Below, piece by piece: positions 10,970 through 23,160 of a stretch of 64,000 nucleotides of DNA. Numbering within the stretch: position 1 is the stretch's first letter; every line of letters starts with the position of its first letter. The notes beneath the pieces are model-generated. The model worked only from the letters and a program-made list of their open reading frames with translations, was not told the DNA's origin and did no database searches. The stretch comes from Siphonodentalium dalli (lineage: Eukaryota; Mollusca; Scaphopoda; Gadilida; Siphonodentaliidae). The translations under genes were made by a program, and so were the position numbers. The stretch is from positions 204,460,690-204,524,689 of the forward strand of contig CP136069.1 of the NCBI GenBank assembly GCA_032622095.1. The letters run 5' to 3'.

Positions 10970-12115
10970 ATACTAATTCCTGAGTACTTTTACCAGATCC
11001 GAGAATAAGGTGCCTGTCATTTGCAGAATGAGATCCCCAGAGGGTTAATTTAGTGATGCTGTCCCGCACAACAAGCCAGCATCACCAAATTCACCCATCA
11101 GGGACCTCATTCTGCTTAGGTCTCATCTTCAAGGAAGTATCTATTGTTTCAAATTAACATATATTTAGATAACTGTTTCCCTTCTATTCCGTTTCTATAT
11201 CCCCTAATTTGCAGGCAATAAAATGTATAATCGAGCTGACTAATGGGTGAACATCACCAACCTCAAATCGGAAGCTTCAATCTGATCTTAGGTCTCCCAT
11301 AGCCAAGCCTGCAAATAGCGTGTCTGTCATTTGCAGAATGAGGTCCCCAGAGGGTGAATTTAGTGACGCTATCCCGCATAGCGGGCTAGCATCACTAAAT
11401 TCACCCTCTGGGGACCTCATTCTGCTTAGGCCCTCAACTTATATGGCAGACCTAGGATCAGATTGAAGTTCTCCAGTTGAAGTTGGTGATGTTCACCCAT
11501 TGGGCACCTCAATTATGAATTTTATCTTCTGCAAATTAGGGGATATAGAAACTTCCTAGAAGGGAAATGTAACTAAAAACAATCTTAATTTGATATTTAG
11601 ATACTTCCCAGAAGATGAAGCCTAAGCAGAATGAGGTTACCAGAGGGTGAATTTAGTGATGCTAGCACACTATGCGGGGACAGTGTCACTAAATTCACCC
11701 TCTGGGGACCCCATTCTGCTTAGGCCTCGTCTTCTCTCAAAAGTTTATTTTCAAATTTCTATAGAAACTTCTTCACATAGATTATATATCTTTTTCAGTT
11801 TAGTTTCTCTATATCCCCAAATTGGCAGACGACACATTGCATAATCGAGATTCCCAATGGGTGTACATGTACATCACAACATTCACCATTTGGGAACTTC
11901 ACCCTGAGTATGTCTCCCATAGCAGATGATGCCCCCCAGAGGGTGGATTTAGTGATGCTAGCCCACTATGCAGGGACAGTGTCACTAAATTCACCCTCTG
12001 GGGACCTCATTCTGAAAATGACAGGCACCTTATTCTCAGGTCTGGTAAAAAGTACTCTGGAATTAGTATCAAACAGAAAGTTGTCCACTTTTCCCAAACA
12101 ACCTCAATTGTGAGA
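10970..12115. repeat. GAGGTCCCCAGAGGGTGAA hairpin family, cluster 2
   Basis: At least four hairpin units (about 11024-11125, 11326-11430, 11620-11730, 11930-12030), joined by inverted spacers containing GAACTTCAATCTGATC, GGTGATGTTCACCCATTGGG and ATCCCCTAATTTGCAG. Each hairpin centre contains AGTGATGCTAGCCC or a variant. Confidence 0.88.
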
Positions 12116-12214
12116 CTGACTAACATTGTCTCATGCACCAGCTGTTCAGGGCCGTTCTCTTATTAGGTGCCCTGTGAAGCATCGAGATGTATACATAATT
12201 CTACATTCAATTCA

Positions 12215-12490
12215 TGATTCGATTCAGAAATATCGCCTCTGAATTTGATTCAAGAATCGATTTGACTGCAGACCCCCGATTATTAGGGCCGTTTTGACTG
12301 CAGACCCCCGATTATTAGGGCCGTTATGACTGCAGACCCCCCGATTATTTGGCCCTGTGAAGCATCGATTTGACTGCAGACCCTCGATTATTAGGGCCCT
12401 GTGAAGCATCGATTTGACTTCAGACCCCCGATTATTAGGGCCCTGTGAAGCATCGATTTGACTGCAGACCCCCGATTATTAGGGCCGTTT
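12215..12490. repeat. Tandem array of a hAT-like element end
   Basis: Unit of about 50-60 bases containing GCATCGATTTGACTGCAGAC, then CCCCGATTATTAGGGCC, repeated about five times with variable length. The CGATTATTAGGGCC and AGGGCCGTT words resemble the terminus of the element at 6097, so an element end appears to have been amplified. Confidence 0.8.
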
Positions 12491-13240
12491 TCTTATCTAC
12501 TATTGCTGAGATTTATCTCCCTTCTGAATAATTTATGAAACATATTTATTGATTGTATGGACACCGATTTTCATGAATAGATGACTGTCATGTTTGCCCT
12601 CGTAAGTTCGTACAGAGCTCTTTTTGTTGTGTTCATTTTCAATTTTCAAGAGCATGATACATGCAGTAGTATAAGTTATATATATATATATATATGCATG
12701 TTTGTGAATATAAGGCTTAGTGAATATTAATCTGACAAGCCATGTTCCGTATAGGTAGGTACATTAATCTGACAAGCCATGTTCGGTATAGGTAGGTACA
12801 TTAATTTAGGGTGTTTTATTATAAAGTTATTATGCAATGTTGTATACAGAATGTGTTTTTCTTGTTCAAGTCCAGGTTTTGGTTAAAAGTCATATTGGGC
12901 GAGACACTCTTTATCAAGTCCAATATTACTTTTCAACACAACCTGGATGAGTACAAGAAAAACACATACTGTACACAACATTATATGATTCCATCTGTAT
13001 GTTTATCCAAATTTTGGGAATAAAACTTTTGTGGTTATTTTTGGTATTTGTCGGCACTGCATTCTCTATATAAGCCTGTATTTGATCGTCAAAAATCATG
13101 ATTTGGAACAGTAAACATGGAAGTGAAAAAAAAAACTCAATGCGGAAGTGAAACGTCTGCTAAATCCACCAGAGTACTGCATGCACATCACAATTTCGCC
13201 AATTCATTTGGCAATTGAGTTACTTCGTGACATCACGGAG
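12491..13240. other. No gene seen
   Basis: Mostly unique sequence. It contains a two-copy 37-base tandem repeat (AATCTGACAAGCCATGTTC...GTAGGTACATT, 12731-12804) and an imperfect inverted repeat around 12845-12975 (CAGAATGTGTTTTTCTTGT / ACAAGAAAAACACATACTG). Confidence 0.6.
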
Positions 13241-13254
13241 CCACGATAAAAATG

Positions 13255-14270
13255 TCATATTCACCATCTGGGAACTTAAATCTGTGTCTAGGTCTCCCAT
13301 AGCAGATGAGGCCATGCAGAATGAGGTTTCCAGAGGGTGAATTTAGTGATGCTAGCCCACTATGCGGAGTAACGTCACTAAATTCACCCTCTGGGGACCT
13401 CATTCAGCATATTTATAGCACCATATTATGATCCGTGGATTAGACATGGGATTAGAGATTACTATGTATATTATATATAGTAAAACTTGGTTGTAAGGAT
13501 TTCAAAGTCTATATATGGAAACCGATACAGTAATAGATGGGTCAGATTAGGCCGAAATAATATAATTGCATGGAAAAAGTAACTAAAAATAATGTTAATT
13601 TGAGAATATAGATACTAGTACGTCCTTGAAGATGAGACCTAAGCAGAATGAGGTCCTCAGAGGGTGAATTTGGTGATGCTAGCCTACTCTGTGGGGTAGC
13701 ATCACTAAATTCACCCTCTGGGGACCTCATTCTGCAAATGACAGGCACACTAAACTCAGGCGTGGTCCAACCTCTTGTTTACTTTTGAATTTAATTGATT
13801 TCAATGAAGTGTTCCAGGTAAATAAGATATTTTTATATGAATTATATATATGCTTCAACTCTCATTGGTGGAATCATGGTGTTTTGCTTATCAGCGATAA
13901 ACTAGTCCCAAATTAAGGGCTAAATATTTAGGTGTAGTTCAGACTTAGGGCGATATTAATTGAATGCTACATTGTTTCATTGGAAAAAGGGCTAGCATCA
14001 CCAAATTCACCCTCTGGGGACCTCAATCTTCTAAGCCCTCAACTGCTATGGGAGACCTAGGATCAGATTGAAGTTCCCCAGTTCAAGTTGGTGATATAGA
14101 ATATAGAAATATATAGAAACTGTTCAAACAGAAGTAAAAAAACTAAAAACAATGTTAATTTGAGACTATAGATACTTCCCATAAGATGAGGCCTAAGCAG
14201 AATGAGGTCCATAGAGGGTAAATTCTAAATTCACCCTCTAGGGACCTCATTCTGCAAATGTGTCTGGGTA
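13255..14270. repeat. GAGGTCCCCAGAGGGTGAA hairpin family, cluster 3
   Basis: Hairpins at 13306-13410, 13632-13752 and 14183-14262, and a half unit at 13990-14035, with family spacers between. A stretch at about 13411-13620 looks unique. Confidence 0.85.
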
Positions 14271-14369
14271 TCAAAAGATCAGTTTGATTCACTGAAATAA
14301 GCACAAAAGATGTCTCTAAGCTGGTGTCGAAACAGTTAAAAAATTAATCTGCCCGAACCCCCCCCCCCC

Positions 14370-17335
14370 CCCCCCCTTTTTAGCTCAACTTACTTTTGTA
14401 AGTTTGAGCTATTGCCATGGTTTGGCGTCCGTGTGTCCGTGTGTCCGTCAACAATTTCCTTTGTGCGGGCTACAGGTTGTACCTTTGGTCTGATCTTCAT
14501 GAAATTTGTCATGAATGTTGACATGTAGATGGGAACGAGTCATTTTGGGGTCATTCGGCCAAAAAACATGGCCACTGGCAGCCATCTTGGATTTCAAGAT
14601 TCAATCCATTGGCGCGGCCTACAGGTCGTACTGTTCATCTGATCATCATGAAATTTGTCAATGATGTTAACAATGACATGTAGATGGGAACGAGTGATTT
14701 TGGGGTCGTTCGGCCCAAAAAACATGGCTGCCAGCAGCCATCTTGGATTTTACTCTTTGCATGACTAAATCCTTTGGCGTGGGCTACAGGTCGTTGTTTT
14801 GGTCGGAAGTTTATGAAATTTGTCATGGATGTTAACACTGTCATGTAGATGGGAACGAGTGATTTTGGAGTTGTTTGGCCAAAAAACATGGCCGCCAGCA
14901 GCCATCTTGGATTTTACTCTTTGCATGACTAAATCCTTTGGCGCGGGCTACAGGTTGTACCTTTGGTCTAATCTTTATGACATTTGTCATGAATGTTGAC
15001 ATTGACATGTAGATGGGAACGAATCATTGTGGGGTCATTCGGCCAAAAAACATGGCCACTGGCGGCCATCTTAGATTTCAAAATTCAATCCATTGGCGCG
15101 GGCTACAGGTCGTACTGTTCGTCTGATCATCATGAAATTTGTCATGGATGTTAATATTGACATGTAGATGGGAACGAGTGATTTTGGGGTTGTTCGGCCA
15201 ATAAACATGGCCACCAGCAGCCATCTTGGATTTTACTCTTTGCATGACTAAATCCTTTGGCGCGGGGCTACAGGTCGTAGCTTCGATCGGAACATTATGA
15301 AATTTGTCATGGATGTTAACAATGACATGTAGATGGGAACGAGTGATTTTGGGGTCGTTCGGCCGAAAAACATGGCCGCCAGCAGCCATCTTGGATTTTA
15401 CTATTTGCATGACTAAATCCTTTGGCGCGGGCTACAGGTCGTACCTTTGGTCTGATCTTTATGAAATTTGTCATGGATGTTGACATGTAGATGGGAACGA
15501 GTCATTTTGGGGTCATTCGGCCAAAAAACATGGCCGCTGGCAGCCATCTTGGATTTCAAGATTCAATCCATTGGCGCGGGCTACAGATCGTACTGTTCGC
15601 CTGATCATCATGAAATTTGTCATTGATGTTAATAATGACATGTAGATGGGAACGAGTGATTTTGGTGTCGTTCGGCCAAAAAACATGGCCGCCAGCAGCC
15701 ATCTTGGATTTTACTCTTTGCATGACTAAATCCTTTGGCGCGGGCTACATGTAGGTCGTTGTGTTGGTCGGAAGTTTATGAAATTTGTCATGGATGTTAA
15801 CACTGACATGTAGATGGGAACGAGTGATTTTGGAGTCGTTCGGCCCAAAAAACATGGCCGCCAGCAGCCATCTTGGATTTTACTCTTTGCATGACTAAAT
15901 CCTTTGGCGTGGGCTACAGGTCGTTGTTTTGGTCGGAAGTTTATGAAATTTGTCATGGATGTTAACACTGTCATGTAGATGGGAACGAGTGATTTTGGAG
16001 TTGTTTGGCCAAAAAACATGGCCGCCAGCAGCCATCTTGGATTTTACTCTTTGCATGACTAAATCCTTTGGCGCGGGCTACAGGTTGTACCTTTGGTCTA
16101 ATCTTTATGACATTTGTCATGAATGTTGACATTGACATGTAGATGGGAACGAATCATTGTGGGGTCATTCGGCCAAAAAACATGGCCACTGGCGGCCATC
16201 TTAGATTTCAAAATTCAATCCATTGGCGCGGGCTACAGGTCGTACTGTTCGTCTGATCATCATGAAATTTGTCATGGATGTTAACAATGACATGTAGATG
16301 GGAACGAGTGATTTTGGGGTCGTTCGGCCGAAAAACATGGCCGCCAGCAGCCATCTTGGATTTTACTATTTGCATGACTAAATCCTTTGGCGCGGGCTAC
16401 AGGTCGTACCTTTGGTCTGATCTTTATGAAATTTGTCATGGATGTTGACATGTAGATGGGAACGAGTCATTTTGGGGTCATTCGGCCAAAAAACATGGCC
16501 GCTGGCAGCCATCTTGGATTTCAAGATTCAATCCATTGGCGCGGGCTACAGATCGTACTGTTCGCCTGATCATCATGAAATTTGTCATTGATGTTAATAA
16601 TGACATGTAGATGGGAACGAGTGATTTTGGTGTCGTTCGGCCCAAAAAACATGGCCGCCAGCAGCCATCTTGGATTTTACTCTTTGCATGACTAAATCCT
16701 TTGGCGCGGGCTACATGTAGGTCGTTGTGTTGGTCGGAAGTTTATGAAATTTGTCATGGATGTTAACACTGACATGTAGATGGGAACGAGTGATTTTGGA
16801 GTCGTTCGGCCAAAAAACATGGCCGCCAGCAGCCATCTTGGATTTTACTCTTTGCATGACTAAATCCTTTGGCGCGGGCTATAGGTTGCATTTGGTCTAA
16901 TCTTTGTGAAATTTGTCATGAATGTTGACATTGACATGTAGATGGGAACGAATCATTGTGGGGTCATTCGGCCAAAACACATGGCCGCTGGCGGCCATCT
17001 TGGATTTCAAAATTCAATCCATTGGCGCGGGCTACAGGTCGTACTGTTCGTCTGATCATCATGAAATTTGTAGGTCGTAGCTTTGGTCAGATCTTCATAA
17101 AATTTGTCCTGGATGTTAACAATTATACGTAGATGGGAACGAGTTCTTTTGGGGTCAATTGGCCAAAAAAAATGTCCACCAGCAGCCATCTTGTATTTTA
17201 CTCTTTGCATCACTAAATCCTTTGGCGCAGGTTAGACATTTCAATTAGCACCTTTTCTATTCCTCCATTTACTGTCAACCATTAAATTATTCCCCTACCT
17301 AAGTTGAGCTACAGTGTCATTGACACTTTCATTTG
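14370..17335 (+). mobile_element. Element with ~165-bp tandem core, 18 monomers
   Basis: The left end is a hairpin (TAGCTCAACTTACTTTTGTA and AGTTTGAGCTA), then GTCCGTGTGTCCGTGTGTCC. About 18 core monomers of 155-168 bases follow; each carries GGGCTACAGGTCGTAC, ATGAAATTTGTCATGGATGT, GACATGTAGATGGGAACGAG and CATGGCCGCCAGCAGCCATC. The right end is TAAGTTGAGCTACAGTGTCA, partly inverted relative to the left. Architecture (flank, tandem core, flank) resembles non-autonomous Helitron-type pearl elements described in bivalves, which is inference. A shorter copy lies at 36257-37058. Frames inside are repeat artefacts. Confidence 0.85.
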
Positions 17336-17399
17336 AAATAATGTGGATGAATATCTATGAATTTTTCATATTGTGGCCTTAAGTTTCTATATTTAATTC

Positions 17400-17745
17400 A
17401 GTAATCTCTAAGCTGTAGGTTTCTTGGAAGTGGCCGAGTCCTTTAGATTCAATAAGTAATCTCGCTCGTCCGGAAGTGGCCGAGTCCTTTAGATTCAATA
17501 AGTAATCTCGCTTGTCCATTTGTTTGATAACAATGTTCCGTGTAGGTAGGTACAGTACAGGGATAATATTAGAACATGTCTCAAATTGAGAAAAGTTACT
17601 TCTCTTATTCATTTATTCAGCTCTCGAAAATTAGGGAAAATGTCCCACACCAAATTTAATGCTGTGGCATGTTAGATTCCACATGTTGCCACAGTATTTA
17701 TATGCTGTGGCATGTTAGATTTCACATGTTGCCACAGTGTTTCCC
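17400..17745. repeat. Two short tandem duplications
   Basis: 17427-17518 is two copies of a 47-base unit (GGAAGTGGCCGAGTCCTTTA...AGTAATCTCGCT). 17660-17741 is two copies of a unit carrying GCTGTGGCATGTTAGATT and ACATGTTGCCACAG, itself a small dyad. Confidence 0.8.
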
Positions 17746-17819
17746 ACCACTGTTTATTTTCTTGATCGGACACATGGTTTGGAGGATAACTTGAAAAAAT
17801 ATTTCATAGAATTTCATGA

Positions 17820-18890
17820 AACTTGGCATCAAATCTGAGTTTAGTGTGCCTGTCATTTGCAGAATGAGGTCCCCAGAGGGTGAATTTACTGACGCTATCC
17901 TGCATTCACCAAATTCACCCTCTGGGGACCTCATTCTGCATGGCCTCAGACATAAACTCAGATTGAAGTTTCCAAATGGTGAATATTGTGATGTTCACCC
18001 ATTGGGAACCTCGATTATGCAATGTGTCGTCTGCCAATTTGGGAATGTAGATAAACTAACTTAAAAAGAAATTGAATTTATGTGAAGAAGTTTCTATGGA
18101 AATTTGATAATAAAAAACTTTACAGAGAAGATGAGGCCTAAGCAGAATGAGGTTTTAAATGAAAGTCCCGATCAAGTTTGACTTGGGTCCAGTCTGACCA
18201 TTTACGACAGAGTTATGCACCTTTAGACTTATAATTTTCTGTTTATTTTGTTGTACTCTTTTTGTTCTGGTGTCTAATCATGTATCTTAACAACATAGGC
18301 AGTTAGAAACAAAGATTGATTCAATGATTGTTCCCCGAATCAAATTTTTATCAAAATTTGACCTACATGTATGGTTTGACGTGGGGTGGTTGGTGGACTG
18401 GTAGGCTTGCGGACCCAAACCTATATAACATAACCATTTATTGATGGATTCTGACAATATTTGGTGTGTGAGTTTATTGTCATGTGTGACAGCTGCACAC
18501 AAATCAGGCACGCCCTGACTTTCTAACCAGAGTTATGTCACTTGTTTCTATTTACAGCAATGTTATGCCCTTTGGCGCGATAACTCAACCAAATGTAAAC
18601 CAATCATATTTTGTATATTGATCTTTCACAACATTATCTTGATCGAGTTCAAAAACCAGATATGTCCAATCCTTTGTACCTGAGTTAGGGCCCTTTGTCT
18701 ATTTTTTTATATCAATTTTAGGAAATTTAAGTCCATTAATAGCACAATACATGTAACTTTAACAAACATCAACCAATTTCTTTCATATGAGGCCTCCAGA
18801 GGGTAAATTTGGTATGCTAGCCCACTGCGTGGTAGCATCACTAAATTTACCCTCTGGGGACCTCATTATGTAAATGTCAGACATAATATT
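17820..18890. repeat. Hairpin family units flanking a bivalve-type repeat
   Basis: Hairpins of the GAGGTCCCCAGAGGGTGAA family at 17844-17945 and 18787-18887, plus a spacer to about 18155. Between them, 18160-18720 has GACAGAGTTATGCACCTTT and GAGTTAGGGCCCTTTGTC phrases, a repeat type also seen at 24520-24670 and 58800-60065. No gene. Confidence 0.75.
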
Positions 18891-19324
18891 TCCAGTCATT
18901 GTTAGGGTCACCAAGCTTTGTCAGTATTCAGATGAAAGGAATTTGTTCTGTGGAAGCAGTCTTTAAAGATTCGGATGACCTTCGCGATGGTACATGTATT
19001 ACTGTTAAAAAAGTCACATCTGTTAAAACCGCCATATACGGAAATAATATTAAAATATTATTTATATAGGATTTTGTTCTTATACCAATCATAAATGTAG
19101 CATAAATAGCATGTTGTTGTCAAGATCGTATGCCTTGTTAGCATAGTACCATAGCCATATTATGATACAGTTCCATATGTAAAGAGTGTGCGATACACAA
19201 AACACTCAACTCTTGGGAGACCCCACTATGTGAACTTTGGTTAAAATTCTTTACAACATACCAATATACATGTATATAGTGCTCGCTAATCCTCACCACT
19301 AAAATTTTTGGTGTTGAATGAGTG
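18891..19324. other. No gene seen
   Basis: AT-rich, unique-looking sequence with no convincing frame or repeat. Confidence 0.6.
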
Positions 19325-20099
19325 TAGAGGTGCCACGATTATTGATTTTGATAATCGATAATTGGTCGTCAATAATCGATTATAATCGATTAATCGTACC
19401 TAATATCAATAACAGTGGAAGCATTCCTTAATATGGCCTAGTGGGTGGGTTTTGGTTAAAAAACTCGGTTAATGTAATTTTTACGTTAATTAATGTGCAC
19501 CATAAACCACCTGTAATGACTAATGAGCACAATGTATTCAATACCAGCACATTTCTCGGCGATGTCATGGTTATAATAATTGTGAGTTCATTAGAACGAA
19601 CATAGCCATTAATTTCAGTGTTATGAATAGCCAAACATATAAACAATATAAAAGTAGGAATGCATGACAGACCGCCGGCAGTTCCTAAAAAAAAGGAATC
19701 TAATGTTACGGAAACTATAAGTTTCAGCAAACTTCCAGAGTGTGCATGGATAACAATCACAAAGGTGCCCCCCACCCAGAAATTTCAGGACTCAGAACAA
19801 GTTAGGTAATTGATAATGGTGAGTTTCATTCAGCAGTCACCATGCGATAAGTGATAGCCTGTACCAGTAACATCTAAGTACACTCATGTTCTCAGAATCT
19901 CTCTGATGCACGATCAAAGGTAGTTATATAAACCTTTGGTTGTAGATTAAACTGTGTAAAACAAACACGGTATTCAATAATAACCGGCACTTTCCAACGT
20001 CCGAAATAAATAATGGAGATTAATCGACGACGGAAATGGTAATCGATTATTGGCTTTATCAACCGTTCATCGATTATACGATTAATCGTGGCACCCCTA
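19325..20099. mobile_element. hAT-like element, GGTGCCACGATTA termini
   Basis: Left TAGAGGTGCCACGATTATTG and right CGATTAATCGTGGCACCCCTA are inverted. The subterminal zones are dense in ATCGATTA motifs (19360-19395 and 20020-20085). Flanking octamers AATGAGTG and AATCACTC match at only five positions, so a target duplication is not shown. A 115-codon frame on the minus strand (19428-19775) is hydrophobic and matches nothing I know. Confidence 0.75.
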
Positions 20100-20179
20100 A
20101 ATCACTCTCCCAAAAAATTGACACTGTGTTGATTGTTTTGTTTTGCTTATCTCTCACTTTTTCATGCTGTATATTAACA

Positions 20180-20490
20180 AATACTCGGTTCATACAAAGT
20201 GTATACAGTGTGGTTACATTGTCCCTCTATTCTTCATATGCAGTGATCACTGCAATTGCAGAGTTGGAAACTGCAGTGTGGTTACAGTGTGGTTACATTG
20301 TTGTCGCAGTGTGTGTTCCAATTATTTAAATGAGCTATGCAACTGGTGTGGTTACAGTGTTGTTGCATTGTTGGTTCCGTCAGTGTGGTTACAGTGTCTT
20401 TACATTGTCCTGCAGTGTGGGTTGGAAGTGTGGGTTTGCAGTGTTATTGCAGTGTCTCTGCACTGTTGTTGCAGTGTGGATCCTCCATGG
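20180..20490. repeat. Degenerate CAGTGTGGTTACA repeat, block 1
   Basis: Irregularly spaced CAGTGT followed by GGTTACA, TGTTGCA or similar, roughly every 10-16 bases. A second block lies at 21500-21800. The frames on the + strand are repeat artefacts rich in Cys and Val. Confidence 0.7.
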
Positions 20491-20759
20491 TGTTGTCAAC
20501 AAAGTCCATTGTATACATACAGAGAGAGAGGTACTTTATTCCTACATATAAACATTGAAGTCAAGAATGTTCCCTACATTACCACAATCCAATACACCTG
20601 CAAGTCCCCAACTGCAGTTTGAAATGCGACTCGTAGAAAGAAAGTAAAATTAGCTCCTGATTCTGAATTTGTGGAGCACACAGTAATTGAATATATCATG
20701 TGTTGCAGCAAACTGAGAAAATAGGAACAAACATAACAGTTTACAAATAGCAATATCAT

Positions 20760-21301
20760 GGGGGGAGAACTGCGACGTGAGGATCGGTGGCATTCCGATA
20801 AAGAGACGGTGGAATTCCGATAAAGAGACGGTGGAAATCCGATAAACGAGACGGTTCGATTTCGGCGACAAACGAGATTTTCTTCGTGTTTGGGCATTCA
20901 AACGGAATTGCCGTGACAAATCAGGTTTCATATCATCATATCGTTATTTAAGTTACTAATATCCATCAAAATCTAGACGCTACAGTGACTAAAACCAAGA
21001 GAATAGCCATTTAAAAGTCACGCGACGGTTAGTTTTCCGACAAAAGACACGCGACGGTTCGTTTTTATCGGAAAACGAACCATCGTGTGACTTTTAAATG
21101 GCGATTCTATTGGTTTTACTCACTGTAGCGTCTAGAATAAAATAATTATATGATGATATGAAACCTGATTTGTCACGGCAATTCCGTTTGAATGCCCAAA
21201 CACGAAGAAAATCTCGTTTGTTGCCGAAAGCGAACCGTCTCGTTTATCGGATTTCCACCGTCTCTTTATCGGAATTCCACCGATCCTCACGTCGCAGTTC
21301 T

Positions 21302-21330
<29 letters not shown>
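20760..21330. mobile_element. 550-bp foldback with poly-G/poly-C ends
   Basis: The left arm starts GGGGGGAGAACTGCGACGTG and the right arm ends CACGTCGCAGTTCTCCCCCC, followed by a ~30-base C-run. The arms match over about 270 bases through GATAAAGAGACGGTGG, CGACAAACGAGATTTTCTTC and AAACGGAATTGCCGTGAC to a centre near 21050 where CGCGACGGTT words repeat. The left arm carries an extra copy of a GACGGTGGAATTCCGATAAA unit. This is a foldback transposon or a recent inverted duplication. Confidence 0.88.
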
Positions 21331-21335
<5 letters not shown>

Positions 21336-22242
21336 GAATATATAATTTCAATCAATCCAACATAAAATCACTTACCAAATTAACTGAATATCTGTCAAAG
21401 CATACTTCTTCCTATTGAATCGGCAACATGTTTATTTTGTTGCTTAGCAGTTGTGATTTGAAAAAAGATTCCCATGATGCATTGTGCAGAACAGCCTGGT
21501 CAATCAGAATTTAAGGTTCTGCAGTGTCTTGAAGTGTTGGTACGGTTAGTTTAAAGTTTATTAAAGATTTTGCAGTGTTGTTGCAGTGTTGGTAGGACCA
21601 GTTAAAATTGTTTCAAGTTTCAGAGTGTAACTGCAGTGTGGTCGGAATGTGTTTGATGTAGTCCTACAGTGTTGGTAGAACCAAATTTTCATTTTCTGAA
21701 GTGTCAGCAGTGTGGATGCAGTGTCTCAATAACATTTTAATATTTTCAGTGTTGATGCAATGATCACTGCAACAATACTGTAAACACACTAAGCCGCAGT
21801 GTACATGTACACTCAAAAATTGTAAGGGATATTTTGTGGATAATATCACATTCATACTAACATTATGTATATTTTTGAGGAAATTCATAATTCAGTAACT
21901 TTTATTTCTATATTATAACCTACAACCATGAGCATCCTTGCCTTTAATTCAAGCGGGACCATTGATGTTTTTGAGGGGACCATTGATGTTTTTGAGGGGA
22001 CCATTGATGTTTTTATTGTCTTTTTCACATGATCATTGTTCAGACACTTCTGAGTTGACCATTATCTGGCAAGTTCTTTCTGTGATGTCACATCATGTTG
22101 CCATGACTACATACTTAAAGCATCTATGTGCATGAAGATACTGTTTCATTTCTTTGATGTTAGTTGAGCTGAGATATTCTCCTTGAAAATTATAACTTTA
22201 TAAGAAATCTTATTGGTATGACATGGGTATGTATACAGATCA
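21331..22242. other. No gene; CAGTGT block 2 and a 21-base triplet
   Basis: 21500-21800 repeats CAGTGTTGTTGCAGTGTTGG-like words. 21948-22015 has three copies of GGGACCATTGATGTTTTTGA. The rest is unremarkable. Confidence 0.6.
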
Positions 22243-22645
22243 CTTAAAGATGCATAATCCAAATTAAAGCTCCAAAATTACTATTTCTTTGGTGTCAGGG
22301 TTAAACAATATTCGATTGAGTGATCAGATATCAATTTTTTAAATCTATTTTTTTTCACCACTGGTACTTTTTTGCAGCCAGGCAAAAAGTTGACGAGCTG
22401 ACAGTCTCGGGCCAAATTGCGGATGAAGATAGAAACTCTGAAATCAAGTGGTTTTGGGATATTTGACAATCCGGCCAAATTTTGTTGAACAAAATGTTGA
22501 TAAATAACAGGTTTTGGGCAATTTTATAGTTGAATGTGGTTAGCCTTATTTTTGGGCTATTAATCGATTCTGAAATGTTGTTGGAATCTGATGATATGGG
22601 GACCAGTGAATCGGATTGAGTACCTTTAAAAATATTAAATTTCAA
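22243..22645 (+). repeat. Dispersed repeat family R4, copy 1
   Basis: Starts TTAAAGATGCATAATCC and ends GATTGAGTACCTTTAAA. It contains GAGTGATCAGATATCAATTT, CCAGGCAAAAAGTTGACGAG and GTTGAACAAAATGTTGATAA. Same family: 50513-50940 on the same strand, and a split reverse copy at 53078-53250 plus 57345-57727. Confidence 0.85.
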
Positions 22646-22829
22646 GTAAAAAATCCACCCTGTATGCTGCTTATTTGGGTCCCTATAATTATTTTTATTT
22701 CATTCAAAAAACCAATTTAGGATGATGTAAAATTATTATTAAGAATCAGACAAGGGCTAACAAATCTTCTCTCGGTTCTTATAGGGTTAAACAAAGAATA
22801 TGTTGGGAAATGACCCCATTATGTCAAAT

Positions 22830-23060
22830 TATGTACTATTATTATACCCCCACTTTCAAAGAAAATGGGGGGTACACTGGATTGACTGCGTCCGTCCGTC
22901 CGTCACGCTTTCTCCGTCCGTTTGTCCGTCCGTCCGTCCGACCTCATAACTCGAACAACTATGAACCGATTTCAAAAAAAAATTGTATGCAATCCCCTTA
23001 GGACGGTCTCTCCGCATGATGCTAATTGCGGTTCGGTCCGACTTTTTTTTAATTTTGAGG
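22830..23060 (+). repeat. Hairpin-led GTCC repeat, type A
   Basis: TATTATACCCCCACTTTC with AAAATGGGGGGTACACTGGA forms a short hairpin, followed by ACTGCGTCCGTCCGTCCGT and then CATAACTCGAACAACTATGA. The same modular design (hairpin, GTCC microsatellite, body) occurs at 24127, 28117, 36257, 37597 and 62453, and inverted at 51565-51843. Confidence 0.8.
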
Positions 23061-23160
23061 TAATTTCTCCCCTGTACTATTTATTATTTCGCCCCATATG
23101 TTTATTCAGATGCCAAGAGTAATTGTTTTTAAGAAGGAATCTTATCTTTATGACATGGGT

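Noticed and set aside
14635-17213. Repeated minus-strand frames beginning MFFGQTTPKSLVPIYM
   Set aside because: Translation of the 165-bp core monomers. The same peptide recurs with each period and has no start or splice logic.
19428-19775. 115-codon hydrophobic minus-strand frame
   Set aside because: Inside a non-autonomous hAT-like element, no motif. Hydrophobicity follows from T-rich codons.
20036-20622. Cys/Val-rich frames on the + strand
   Set aside because: Translations of the degenerate CAGTGTGGTTACA repeat.
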